A stretch of DNA of 21,091 nt from Bacillota bacterium (GCA_023412845.1 JAEZRH010000128.1:1-21091); one strand, 5' to 3'; positions 1 to 7,763 are shown, counted from the stretch's first letter. Notes: generated by a model from the letters alone, not told the origin. A program made the numbers and translations.

Positions 1-483
1 CCGGGGGGGGTTGGCCGCCGGAGTACCGCAGTCGAACGTGACGGCATTCCCGGGCGTCGCGTCCGGGGACGTAATCCTCAGCGTGAGCACGGTGCCCTTC
101 GGGAACCCGGCCGGATGGTCCACCCCGACGGAGATGGGGCCGCCCTCCGACAGTTCCGCCGCGTTCCAGGTCCTCTGCCCGAGGACACTGCCGCCGTTCA
201 GAATCTGGACCACCACCGTCGAGGTGTTTTTGCGCGCATAGGTTCCCGGCAGCACCGTGACGTATTCCAGCGTGTCCGCCCCGGGAGAAAATGGCTGCTC
301 CAGCGTAACGCCCTTCGTGATTTCGCCGATCTGAAACGTCGGCGTAAGCCAGTCGGTCAGGTTATCCTTATGTTTCAGCTGATCGCCGCCTAAAAAGTAA
401 AAGGCAACTGCAAGCAGAAGATAGGCCGTCATCGCGATTCCGCAGCCCTGACGCAGCGATATTTTCGCTTTCGACTTTCCCAT
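1..483 (-). CDS. Membrane-anchored protein with extracellular beta-rich region, partial (3' end beyond left edge)
   Basis: An open frame begins with ATG at 483 and stays open for 161 codons to the left edge, so the C-terminus is missing. Residues about 15-33 form one hydrophobic segment after a basic N-terminus (MGKSKAKISLRQ), as in an uncleaved signal anchor. The rest is rich in Thr, Val and Gly with alternating hydrophobic residues, suggesting an extracytoplasmic beta-sandwich; the stretch TYARKNTSTVVVQILN is typical of its texture. It starts 14 bases after the rfbD stop, with AGGATGG about 10 bases upstream of the ATG, so it is probably the next gene of the rhamnose operon. I do not recognise a named family. 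A role in surface glycan assembly is inferred only from position. A run of eight C (minus strand) lies at positions 3-10. Confidence 0.7.
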   Translation of the reverse strand, partial: MGKSKAKISLRQGCGIAMTAYLLLAVAFYFLGGDQLKHKDNLTDWLTPTFQIGEITKGVTLEQPFSPGADTLEYVTVLPGTYARKNTSTVVVQILNGGSVLGQRTWNAAELSEGGPISVGVDHPAGFPKGTVLTLRITSPDATPGNAVTFDCGTPAANPPR

Positions 484-497
484 GTTTTAAATCCATC

Positions 498-1343
498 CTA
501 ATCAGAAATTTCATGCAGATATCTTCTCAGCGCGTCCCGCCACGGCGGCAGTCGGTGAAAGCCCGCCTCGTCAAGGCTCTTCTTGCTCATCCTGGAATTA
601 AAGGGCCGTTTCGCTTTCGAGCCGAATTCCTGCGTGGAGATCGCCCTGACCTTCGTCGGGTACCCCTCTTGCCGGAAAATCTCCGAGGCGAACTCCGCCC
701 AGCTGCAATACCCTTCATTGGTCGCGTGATAGGTCCCGTATTTCCCGGTCACGATCATATCGCAGAGCAGCGGCGCAAGGTCGGCCGTGTAGGTCGGCGA
801 ACCGATCTGGTCGTCCACGACAGATACTTTATCATGTTCTTTCCCAAGGCGCAGCATGGTTTTAATGAAATTATTCCCGTTTTTGCCGAACACCCAGGAA
901 GTGCGGACTATGAAATACCGGTCCAGCAGTTCCTTCACAGCCTCTTCCCCGCCAAGCTTCGTACTGCCGTATACGCTCTGCGGTTCTTTCGGGTCATCCA
1001 CCTCGTAGGGGGCTTGCCCCATGCCGGGGAAAACATAATCCGTGCTGAGGTACAACATCTTCGCACCGATTTCTTTACATGCCTTCGCAATATTGCGGGG
1101 ACCTTCTTCGTTGACCTTCCGGCAGAGCTTCTCATTATCTTCGGCCTTGTCCACCGCTGTGTAGGCGGAGCAGTGGATTACAGCGTCCGGACGGTAATGG
1201 ACGATATACTCAAATACTGCCTTGGAATCCGTAATGTCGAAATCGCCGATGTCGGTGCCCAGGCACTCTATGTTCCTTGCTTTCAGGACTTTCATGGCGT
1301 CATAGCCGAGCTGGCCGCCAACACCGGTCACCAGTATTTTCAT
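498..1343 (-). CDS. rfbD: dTDP-4-dehydrorhamnose reductase
   Basis: This enzyme carries out the last step of dTDP-L-rhamnose synthesis, the NAD(P)H-dependent reduction of dTDP-4-keto-L-rhamnose in the cytoplasm. The 281-residue length is normal for RmlD. The nucleotide-binding glycine motif GVGGQLG is at residues 7-13. TDYVFPG is at 101-107, and the catalytic Tyr-Lys pair of the short-chain dehydrogenase fold is in YGSTK (Y125, K129). The ATG at 1343 lies six bases beyond the rfbB stop, so the two genes are co-transcribed and probably translationally coupled. The order rfbA-rfbC-rfbB-rfbD gives a full set for dTDP-rhamnose. Nothing looks truncated or degenerate. Confidence 0.96.
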   Translation of the reverse strand: MKILVTGVGGQLGYDAMKVLKARNIECLGTDIGDFDITDSKAVFEYIVHYRPDAVIHCSAYTAVDKAEDNEKLCRKVNEEGPRNIAKACKEIGAKMLYLSTDYVFPGMGQAPYEVDDPKEPQSVYGSTKLGGEEAVKELLDRYFIVRTSWVFGKNGNNFIKTMLRLGKEHDKVSVVDDQIGSPTYTADLAPLLCDMIVTGKYGTYHATNEGYCSWAEFASEIFRQEGYPTKVRAISTQEFGSKAKRPFNSRMSKKSLDEAGFHRLPPWRDALRRYLHEISD

Positions 1344-1349
1344 AAGTTT

Positions 1350-2369
1350 TCACCTGTTTGCGTACATTCTGGCGTAATAATTCCGGTATTCTCCGCTAAC
1401 GATATGCTCCCACCATGGGCGGTTCTCCAGATACCATCTCACGGTGCGCCGAATGCCGTCCTCAAAGTGGGGCGTCGGCTCCCAGCCGAGCTCCCGATGG
1501 ATTTTCGTGGGGTCGATGGCGTAGCGCCGGTCGTGGCCCGGACGGTCTGTAACGAAGCAGATCAGGCTCTCCGGCTTTCCGAGCTCCTTCAGAATCGTCT
1601 TGACCACCTGAAGGTTTGTGCGCTCGTTATGCCCGCCGATGTTGTAGATCTCCCCCTCGCGGCCTTTTCGGACAATCAGGTCGATCGCGGCGCAGTGATC
1701 CTCCACATACAGCCAGTCGCGCACATTTTGGCCTTTGCCATAGATCGGCAGCGGCTTGTCGTTCAGCGCGTTCGCGATTATCAGTGGAATCAGCTTTTCC
1801 GGGAAATGGTATGGTCCGTAATTGTTAGAGCAGCGGGAAATGCTGACCGGCAGATGGAACGTGCGGTAGTAAGCCAGCGCCAGCAGATCAGCCGAGGCTT
1901 TCGAAGCCGAATACGGGCTGGAAGTGTGCAACGGGGTTTCCTCCGTAAAGAACAAATCCGGCCGATCCAAAGGCAGATCACCGTAAACTTCGTCCGTTGA
2001 AACCTGATGGAAGCGTTTGATGCCGTACTTACGGCAGGCGTCCATCAGCACACCGGCCCCCAGGATATTGGTATGCAAAAAAAGCCCCGGGTCCTCAATG
2101 GAACGGTCCACGTGGCTTTCCGCGGCAAAGTTGACGACGTCGTCGGGTTTTTCCTTCTCAAACAGCGCGAAAACGGAATCCCGGTCGGAAATGTCACCTT
2201 TTACAAACGTAAAACACGGATTTTCCATCACGTCGGCAAACGTCTCCATATTGCCCGCATAGGTCAGCGCATCCAGACAGACGAGCTCGTCTTCCGGATG
2301 CTTCTCAAGAATATAATGGACAAAATTCCCGCCGATGAATCCGGCGCCGCCGGTCACAAGCAGTTTCAT
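1350..2369 (-). CDS. rfbB: dTDP-glucose 4,6-dehydratase
   Basis: This enzyme converts dTDP-D-glucose to dTDP-4-keto-6-deoxy-D-glucose, the second step of dTDP-rhamnose synthesis, using tightly bound NAD+. The 339-residue length fits the family. The Rossmann motif GGAGFIG is at residues 7-13, STDEVYG at 124-130 supplies the catalytic Thr-Asp-Glu, and YSASK at 153-157 supplies the Tyr-Lys pair. The start codon overlaps the rfbC stop by four bases (ATGA), a sign of translational coupling. The gene is intact. Confidence 0.97.
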   Translation of the reverse strand: MKLLVTGGAGFIGGNFVHYILEKHPEDELVCLDALTYAGNMETFADVMENPCFTFVKGDISDRDSVFALFEKEKPDDVVNFAAESHVDRSIEDPGLFLHTNILGAGVLMDACRKYGIKRFHQVSTDEVYGDLPLDRPDLFFTEETPLHTSSPYSASKASADLLALAYYRTFHLPVSISRCSNNYGPYHFPEKLIPLIIANALNDKPLPIYGKGQNVRDWLYVEDHCAAIDLIVRKGREGEIYNIGGHNERTNLQVVKTILKELGKPESLICFVTDRPGHDRRYAIDPTKIHRELGWEPTPHFEDGIRRTVRWYLENRPWWEHIVSGEYRNYYARMYANR

Positions 2370-2929
2370 TTCTTCACCTCATAGACAAAATCGATATCGC
2401 TCTCCGAAAGGAAGGGCGCTTTCTGGTCCTTCCCGGAAAGAATCGGATTTCCGATACCCCACTCCACGCCGATTTCCGGGTCGTTCCAGCGAATATTGCG
2501 GTCGAAAACGGGCGCGTAGAAGCTATCCGCCTTGTACTGAAACTCCACGTCGTCGGTCAGAGTCAGGAACCCGTGCGCGAACCCCCGGGGAATCAGGAAC
2601 TGCCGCCTGTTTTCGGCGGAAAGCTCCACGCCCGTCCATTTTTTATAGGTCGGGGAGCCCTTCCGCAGATCGACCGCCACATCCAGCACCGAGCCGCGCG
2701 TGCAGCGGACCAACTTGGCCTGCGAGTTCTTCCCTTTCTGAAAATGCAGGCCGCGCAGCGTACCCTTCCGCGCGGAATACGACTGGTTGTCCTGCACGAA
2801 ATCGTAATGCAGGCCGGCTTCTTCCATGGTCCGCCGCGACCAGGTTTCCATGAACCAGCCGCGGCTGTCTCCGAACACCCGCGGCTCCAGAATATAAACA
2901 TCCAGCACGTCCGTTCCGATGATATCCAT
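2366..2929 (-). CDS. rfbC: dTDP-4-dehydrorhamnose 3,5-epimerase
   Basis: This cupin-fold enzyme epimerises C3 and C5 of dTDP-4-keto-6-deoxyglucose, the third step of dTDP-rhamnose synthesis. The 187-residue length is usual for RmlC. RGLHFQ at 59-64 holds the catalytic His62. DVAVDLR follows near residue 83, and Tyr138 in SFYAP matches the conserved active-site Tyr. RNIRWNDPEI near residue 144 is also a family hallmark. The ATG lies ten bases after the rfbA stop, and the ribosome binding site AGGAG overlaps that stop codon. The end overlaps rfbB by four bases. Confidence 0.96.
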   Translation of the reverse strand: MDIIGTDVLDVYILEPRVFGDSRGWFMETWSRRTMEEAGLHYDFVQDNQSYSARKGTLRGLHFQKGKNSQAKLVRCTRGSVLDVAVDLRKGSPTYKKWTGVELSAENRRQFLIPRGFAHGFLTLTDDVEFQYKADSFYAPVFDRNIRWNDPEIGVEWGIGNPILSGKDQKAPFLSESDIDFVYEVKK

Positions 2930-2939
2930 GTTTCCGCTC

Positions 2940-3818
2940 CTAATACAAGATTCTTCCTTCGGCGACCTTTTTCAGGTGCGCGCCGTAGGACGACCTCCCG
3001 TACCGCTTCGCGCATTCGGTCAGGCTTTCCTTCGAAATCCAGCCGTTCCGGTAAGCGATCTCCTCCGGGGCTGAGATCACGATGCCTTCGCGTTTTTCAA
3101 TGACGCGGACGAATTCCGACGCATCACTCAGCGAATCCATCGTGCCGGTGTCCAGCCAGGCAAAGCCGCGGCCAAGCGTGACGACGTTCAGGTTCCCCCG
3201 CTCCAGATAAATGCGGTTGAGATCGGTGATCTCCAGTTCGCCGCGTGCGGAGGGTTTTAACGTTTTTGCGTATTCGCACACATGGCCGTCATAAAAATAA
3301 AGGCCGGTAACCGCGTAATTCGATTTCGGATGTTCGGGTTTTTCCTCAATGGAAACCGCCCGGCCCTGCGGATCGAACTCTACAATTCCGAACCTTTCCG
3401 GGGCGTCCACAAAATAGCCGAAGATGGTAGCGCCGTCCGTTCTTGCGGCGGCGGTACGCAAGTGCTTTACAAGGCCGCTGCCGTAAAAGATATTGTCCCC
3501 AAGGACCATGGCGCAGCTGTCGCCGCCGATGAATTTCTCGCCGAGGATAAAAGCCTGCGCAAGCCCGTCCGGAGACGGCTGCTCTATGTAGGAAAGACGA
3601 AGCCCCAGATTCCTTCCGTCACCCAGCAGATCTTCGAAATTCGGAAGATCGTGCGGCGTCGAAATAATCAGGATATCGCGGATCCCCGCCAGCATCAGCG
3701 CGGAAAGCGGATAATAAATCATTGGCTTATCGTAAATCGGCAACAGCTGCTTTGAAGTTACCAGCGTAAGCGGGTACAGCCTTGTTCCGCTGCCCCCGGC
3801 AAGAATGATTCCCTTCAT
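2940..3818 (-). CDS. rfbA: Glucose-1-phosphate thymidylyltransferase
   Basis: This enzyme makes dTDP-glucose from dTTP and glucose-1-phosphate and commits sugar to the rhamnose pathway. From the chosen start the protein has 292 residues, as expected for RmlA. It opens directly with MKGIILAGG and the nucleotide-binding GGSGTRL signature. LPIYDKPMIYYP and VLGDNIFYG further on are conserved active-site segments. I chose the ATG at 3818 because GAGG stands seven bases upstream and the family begins at this point. An in-frame ATG at 3875 would add 19 residues without family support. It is the first gene of the rfb operon and has its own promoter at 3899-3927. Confidence 0.96.
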   Translation of the reverse strand: MKGIILAGGSGTRLYPLTLVTSKQLLPIYDKPMIYYPLSALMLAGIRDILIISTPHDLPNFEDLLGDGRNLGLRLSYIEQPSPDGLAQAFILGEKFIGGDSCAMVLGDNIFYGSGLVKHLRTAAARTDGATIFGYFVDAPERFGIVEFDPQGRAVSIEEKPEHPKSNYAVTGLYFYDGHVCEYAKTLKPSARGELEITDLNRIYLERGNLNVVTLGRGFAWLDTGTMDSLSDASEFVRVIEKREGIVISAPEEIAYRNGWISKESLTECAKRYGRSSYGAHLKKVAEGRILY

Positions 3819-3898
3819 TTTTTTCCTCACAAAAATTGAAAAATCATTTAGAATCCCTCGAAAATCGTTTCGCATCCCGGTTAAATCTATTATAAAAC

Positions 3899-3927
3899 AG
3901 TATATAATAATTGGAAATCAATATCAA
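3899..3927 (-). promoter_or_regulatory. Sigma-A-type promoter of the rfbACBD operon
   Basis: On the minus strand, TTGATA (3922-3927) and TATACT (3899-3904) are separated by exactly 17 bases. Transcription would start near 3892 and leave a leader of about 75 nt before rfbA. The surrounding sequence is distinctly AT-rich compared with the genes on either side. Confidence 0.75.
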
Positions 3928-3985
3928 GGGGCAACCAGCTCCTGCCGGAAATCCCTCCATACCGCGAGAAATTTCTATGGAAGCC

Positions 3986-4002
3986 GTTCGCGTCCTGCGA
4001 AC
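3986..4002. other. Short perfect inverted repeat between glycosyltransferase gene and rfbA promoter
   Basis: GTTCGC and GCGAAC form a 6-bp stem with a five-base loop. It lies between the stop of the glycosyltransferase gene and the rfb promoter. No T-run follows on either strand, so it is not a convincing intrinsic terminator. It could reduce read-through or protect a 3' end. Confidence 0.3.
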
Positions 4003-4016
4003 ATTCCCGGCCCATT

Positions 4017-4874
4017 TTAGCTTCCCTTCCCGATTTTTGCAAGCGATGCCCGGTATTTCAGCTGAATGGCACAGAATACCGCCGCATTGACTATGGCCGG
4101 ATATTTTCGGCTGTAGTGTTTCCGGTAAAACAGCTTCATGGCATTGTAAAAATGGAACGCAACCGTCTTCGATTGCGTATGCAGCCCGCTCTGGCCTTTC
4201 AGGTGCGTGATGGACGCCTTCCCATAATAAACGACCTGATAGCCAAGCTGCTTCACGCGGAAGCAAAGGTCCAGATCCTCTCCGTACATAAAAAAGGTCT
4301 CGTCAAAACCCTGCGTTTTTTCAAAGGCGTCTTTCGGCGTCATCAGGAACGAGCCCGCTACGGAATCCACTTCGCCGATGGACTTTCCGTCAAGATACGT
4401 TGCCCGGTAGGCTCCCAGTTTCCGGCTTGTCGGGTGGAGCCGGTCCAGCCCGGAAAAAAAAAAAAACGCCGCCGACGGCGTGGGAAATCCCCGCTTGCAG
4501 GCGTGGTCCAGCGTTCCGTCCTGCAGCAACGTCCGGGCGCCAAGCGCCCCCGTTTGAGGATGCGAGGAAAGATAATCAACGCACCGCTCCAGTGTGCCGG
4601 GGTGCATCAGCGTATCGGAATTGAGGAATAGAAGATATTTCCCCGACGCGCGACGCGCGCCAATATTGCATGCGTTGCCAAATCCGCGGTTTTCCACGCC
4701 GGCCAAAACCGTCACACCCGTTCTGCCGTCGGAATACCTCTGTGCGGAATCCTCGCTGTTGTCCACGACGATGATTTCAAACTCAAGAGCCGGCCGGCAG
4801 GAAAAGATGGACGAAACCGCCTGTCCCGTCAGGCCGGGCGTATTGTAATTGATCATAATGATGGAAAGGTCCAT
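4017..4874 (-). CDS. Family 2 glycosyltransferase, rhamnosyltransferase-like
   Basis: This is a GT-A fold glycosyltransferase of 285 residues, likely adding a sugar to a lipid-linked glycan at the inner face of the membrane. Next to a dTDP-rhamnose operon, rhamnose is a reasonable donor, but that is inference. The N-terminus LSIIMINYNTPG and IVVDNS (35-40) form the nucleotide-binding part. NSDT at 85-88 takes the place of the DXD metal site, and GEDLDLCFR from 198 holds the catalytic-region Glu-Asp (199-200). AAAGGCGG stands upstream of the ATG at 4874. Residues F137-F140 and the first base of S141 are encoded by an uninterrupted run of 13 T (4466 to 4454), discussed under findings. The gene follows the EpsG-like gene with a 68-base gap and no terminator, so they are probably co-transcribed. 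Confidence 0.9.
   Translation of the reverse strand: MDLSIIMINYNTPGLTGQAVSSIFSCRPALEFEIIVVDNSEDSAQRYSDGRTGVTVLAGVENRGFGNACNIGARRASGKYLLFLNSDTLMHPGTLERCVDYLSSHPQTGALGARTLLQDGTLDHACKRGFPTPSAAFFFFSGLDRLHPTSRKLGAYRATYLDGKSIGEVDSVAGSFLMTPKDAFEKTQGFDETFFMYGEDLDLCFRVKQLGYQVVYYGKASITHLKGQSGLHTQSKTVAFHFYNAMKLFYRKHYSRKYPAIVNAAVFCAIQLKYRASLAKIGKGS
4454..4466 (-). repeat. 13-base homopolymer T tract (A on plus strand) inside a reading frame
   Basis: Thirteen consecutive T on the coding strand encode F137-F140 and the first base of S141 of the glycosyltransferase. The reading frame is intact at this length. Loss of one T would shift translation into a frame that ends near 4358, before the GEDLDL motif. 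Confidence 0.9.
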
Positions 4875-4942
4875 CTTTTACCGCCTTTCCCCGCAGTATT
4901 TTTCCGTCGCTCCGCTTCATCCAGGAAGGTTTTTCCGGAAGT

Positions 4943-6136
4943 TTATTTTAAAAATGTCAGATAAGGAATCAGATTGATCCTGTTGGCGAGCAGAATCCAG
5001 ATATTATATAAGTACCCTACAAAGACAAGCACCGCCAAAGCATAATAATAAATGTATTTATGTGTGTTGATCTGGCTTTTGACTTTCCGGCGCTCCTGCA
5101 GCGCTTTTTTCTTTTCAGCCTTGTTCCGATACGATTTCAGGCTTTCCGATTTCTCCAGAGTTTCCGCCTGCACACTCTGCACCCCGATGCTGGCAAAAAG
5201 CTCCGGAATCAAAAGCACCAGCGTGGTGAAGAACATCATGCCGAAGCGCTGGAACAGAAAATGCTGACAGGTCATGATGTAAAGGAGCCCGGAATAAACA
5301 GACAGATTGATCAGGACCGTATTCTTTTCATCCCTGCGCAGGATGAACGGTTTCAGGATCAGGATGACAACCGTTGTGGCAACCGGGATCGCCGCCGTCT
5401 GCCAGTCCCGGCCAAGCATATAGTACAGGCCGCTTTGCGTTGCATAATCCTTATAGGCATACTTCGTGACAAAGTTGAACAGAGGCCAGGAAAGGGCCGT
5501 GACCAGAACCGCGAGCCCGCTCCAGGTCAGGAGGGATTTCCAGTTGACGGGAATCCTGGCGATGAAATAGACCGGAATCATAATCAGCATGGACTTGTGG
5601 AAAGTCGACGCCAGAAGAATAATCAATAAATACGGAATGAATTTTTTCTTTTTAATATACTCTATGGAATACAGATAAATAGCAATTGCGATGCACTGGC
5701 GGATAAAGCTGAGCGAATTGCCATAGAATCCGAAGCTGGCAAATACGAACATGCCGATCCACGGAATCGGCGAGACCCGGTATAAAAGCATGGCCGTCAG
5801 GGTAATCACGATGACTGCAACGACAAGCATATAGATATGTACATCCCGCGTGAAAAGGGAGACGAAATAATTCAGGAGGCTATATCCCGGCTCAACGCGA
5901 TAGGCGTTGCCGGAACTGATCAGAAAATTCCACCCGCCGTCGTGGACCTGATAAAAATATGTTTCGTATTGTTTATAGTCGATGCCAACCGTATCCGCGC
6001 GCAGATAGGCTACCGCAATCATGGCAACCGACGATAAAGCCAAAAAAACAATCGTGTTGCGTTTCGATTTTCGGTATTCGCACAGCACAATCCCTAAGAT
6101 CAGGACAAATAGAATCAGAAGGTTATAGGCCGTCAT
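4943..6136 (-). CDS. EpsG-family polysaccharide polymerase (Wzy-like membrane protein)
   Basis: This polytopic membrane protein of 397 residues has roughly ten hydrophobic segments. It is most likely the polymerase that joins surface-polysaccharide repeat units outside the membrane. Family hallmarks are an early LRADTVGIDYKQY segment after the second membrane helix, the SFIRQCIAIAIYLYS helix in the middle, and STFHKSML. Between the last two helices is a strongly charged stretch with many Lys, Glu and Arg, probably cytoplasmic. I chose the ATG at 6136 because GGAAGGAAA precedes it at good spacing. The in-frame ATG at 6160 has no ribosome binding site and would add eight polar residues. A strong promoter lies just upstream. 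The family assignment is by sequence pattern only. Confidence 0.8.
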   Translation of the reverse strand: MTAYNLLILFVLILGIVLCEYRKSKRNTIVFLALSSVAMIAVAYLRADTVGIDYKQYETYFYQVHDGGWNFLISSGNAYRVEPGYSLLNYFVSLFTRDVHIYMLVVAVIVITLTAMLLYRVSPIPWIGMFVFASFGFYGNSLSFIRQCIAIAIYLYSIEYIKKKKFIPYLLIILLASTFHKSMLIMIPVYFIARIPVNWKSLLTWSGLAVLVTALSWPLFNFVTKYAYKDYATQSGLYYMLGRDWQTAAIPVATTVVILILKPFILRRDEKNTVLINLSVYSGLLYIMTCQHFLFQRFGMMFFTTLVLLIPELFASIGVQSVQAETLEKSESLKSYRNKAEKKKALQERRKVKSQINTHKYIYYYALAVLVFVGYLYNIWILLANRINLIPYLTFLK

Positions 6137-6176
6137 AAAATATTTCCTTCCATTTTTCAAGCAGAATTATAAGAAA

Positions 6177-6205
6177 ATTATAGCATCATTCGAAAACACA
6201 TACAA
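6177..6205 (-). promoter_or_regulatory. Promoter of the EpsG-like gene
   Basis: On the minus strand, TTGTAT (6200-6205) and TATAAT (6177-6182) are 17 bases apart, preceding the gene by about 40 bases. The perfect -10 makes this a confident call. It probably drives the EpsG-like gene and the glycosyltransferase downstream. Confidence 0.75.
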
Positions 6206-6369
6206 GAACAGACTGTTAATAAAATCCATTCTGAGGCGGTTTGTACATGCCTCATTATGCGTTACGATATGTTTGCCCCACATTCACGCAGCTCTAAAAT
6301 AAAAAACGCCGCCGCATGCGGGAAGATGCCGTTGGTAAAACGAACCGCTTCGTGACGGAGCGGGAAGCC

Positions 6370-6412
6370 ATCTTGACACTACTATATCAAAATGATATAG
6401 TAGTGTCAAGAT
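6370..6412. promoter_or_regulatory. Perfect 20-bp inverted repeat: PadR-type operator holding mirror-image promoters
   Basis: Positions 6370-6389 are the exact reverse complement of 6393-6412, with AAA between. Plus strand: TTGACA (6373-6378), 17 bases, TATAGT (6396-6401), serving the padR gene 30 bases on. Minus strand, by symmetry: TTGACA (6409-6404), 17 bases, TATAGT (6386-6381), pointing at the EpsG-like gene. The core TATATCA-AAA-TGATATA has the dyad form expected of a PadR-family operator. Autorepression by the adjacent regulator is inferred. Confidence 0.8.
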
Positions 6413-6432
6413 CATTCATACGGGGGATTAAA

Positions 6433-7014
6433 ATGGCACAGAAAAACATGACGGCCTTTATCGTGCTCGGATTGCTGACACATGAAGATGCAAGCGGGTA
6501 CGACCTTAAAAAAAAGATTGACCTTGCGATTTCCCAATTTTGGGATATAGGGTATGGGCAGCTTTATCCGACATTAAAAATGCTTGAAAAAGAAGGTTCT
6601 ATTATTGGTACGCCGGTACAGTCGGCAAAAGGGCCTGACAGCATTGTATATGCAATTACCGATTCCGGCAGGAAGATGCTGATAAACTGGCTTTCACTGC
6701 CGGATGAAAAAGAATACGTCAGGTACGAAATTCTTTTGAAATTATTTTTTGGTAATCTCAGCGATCCGACAGAAAACCTTAAAAGGATTCAATCTTTTCG
6801 GGAACGGCATGCTGCGGATTTACAGCACATACGCATGTCTAAAGCGAATCTTGAAAATGTACTCAGAGAAAACCAGGATCACCTTTACTATTATCTGACG
6901 GCATTATTTGGGGAGCATATCTACAGGGCTTATCTGGAATGGGCGGATGAAGCCGCTTGGCTTATCAATAAAAGCATAAAATCCGAAGAAAATGGAAAAG
7001 AGGTTCAAAAATGA
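6433..7014 (+). CDS. PadR family transcriptional regulator
   Basis: This is a 193-residue dimeric winged-helix repressor. The N-terminal winged helix is recognisable from FIVLGLLTHEDASGYDLKKKI through GQLYPTLKMLEKEGSI to VYAITDSGRKML. The remainder is a charged helical region like the Vir_act_alpha_C dimerisation domain. I chose the ATG at 6433, preceded by GGGGGA at a spacing of about five bases. The frame opens further upstream (an ATG at 6316), but that extension would run through the promoter palindrome and is not PadR-like. The stop overlaps the next start by four bases (ATGA), so regulator and ferredoxin are co-translated. The palindrome directly upstream suggests autoregulation. The inducing signal cannot be read from the sequence. 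Confidence 0.92.
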   Translation: MAQKNMTAFIVLGLLTHEDASGYDLKKKIDLAISQFWDIGYGQLYPTLKMLEKEGSIIGTPVQSAKGPDSIVYAITDSGRKMLINWLSLPDEKEYVRYEILLKLFFGNLSDPTENLKRIQSFRERHAADLQHIRMSKANLENVLRENQDHLYYYLTALFGEHIYRAYLEWADEAAWLINKSIKSEENGKEVQK

Positions 7015-7763
7015 AACGCCAAAAAGTACGTAAATTGCTGCTTTTGGTCTCTTTCTTATTGTTCCCGGTTACGATATTTTACTTTTCGCCTGTTCTGATT
7101 ATTACGGGAGGCTTTTCCGGCATTGTAACCGGAAGCTTTTTGGTATTTGCTGCCCAATTTGTTTTATCGTTGGTTTTCGGCAGGGCTTTTTGCGGATGGA
7201 TATGTCCTTCCGGCGGCCTGCAGGAATGCTGCTGCCTGCAGATTACTGATAAAAAGGTTAAAAGCAGAAAAGTTGACTGGGTTAAATACATAATCTGGGT
7301 ACTATGGATAATCACAATAACTTTCGCCTTCATTATGGCGGGTAAAGTAAAAGACGTTAATTTTTTCTATATGACCGACCACGGGATTTCAGTTTCCGGT
7401 TTGACAGAATTGATTATTTATCTCTTCTTCGTTGGACTGATCACAATTCTTGCCCTTACTCTCGGCAGACGCGGTATGTGCCACTCAATTTGCTGGATGG
7501 CTCCGTTCATGGTTATCGGAACAAAAATAAAAGATCGTCTTGGGAATCCGTCGCTGCATTTGGATGCAGACCTCACAAAATGCGTGCAATGCGGATTATG
7601 TTCAAAAAATTGCCCAATGGGCCTGGAAGTTTCCAAGATGGTACAGAATGGTCGATTGAATCATAGTGAATGTATCCTTTGTGGAAAATGCGCTGATCTC
7701 TGCAATAAAAGGGCCATTAAGCTCACATTCAGAACCCCAAAGGAATACGGTACAAAACCATGA
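7011..7763 (+). CDS. NapH/MauN-type membrane protein with two 4Fe-4S clusters
   Basis: This 250-residue membrane ferredoxin probably moves electrons between the quinone or ferredoxin pool and an unidentified acceptor. Hydrophobic segments lie near residues 9-31, 38-56, 92-110 and 130-151. The NapH-type motif CGWICP (C61, C65) follows the second segment, and a second Cys pair (C157, C161) follows the fourth. The C-terminus carries two classical cluster motifs: CVQCGLCSKNCP (C191, C194, C197, C201) and CILCGKCADLCNK (C221, C224, C227, C231). An unusual CCC lies at 73-75. GAGG precedes the ATG at about seven bases. It overlaps padR by four bases and has no catalytic partner gene in the window, so the substrate is unknown. 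Its base composition is much more AT-rich than that of the flanking core genes. Confidence 0.88.
   Translation: MKRQKVRKLLLLVSFLLFPVTIFYFSPVLIITGGFSGIVTGSFLVFAAQFVLSLVFGRAFCGWICPSGGLQECCCLQITDKKVKSRKVDWVKYIIWVLWIITITFAFIMAGKVKDVNFFYMTDHGISVSGLTELIIYLFFVGLITILALTLGRRGMCHSICWMAPFMVIGTKIKDRLGNPSLHLDADLTKCVQCGLCSKNCPMGLEVSKMVQNGRLNHSECILCGKCADLCNKRAIKLTFRTPKEYGTKP

Noticed and set aside
513..2000. Long plus-strand open frame antisense to rfbD and rfbB
   Set aside because: It is the mirror of two well-recognised genes, lacks a ribosome binding site and has a composition (Arg/Val-rich, no domains) typical of antisense frames in GC-rich DNA.
6316..6432. Upstream in-frame extension of the PadR gene to the ATG at 6316
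   Set aside because: It would translate through the promoter palindrome, has no ribosome binding site, and adds 39 residues unlike PadR proteins.
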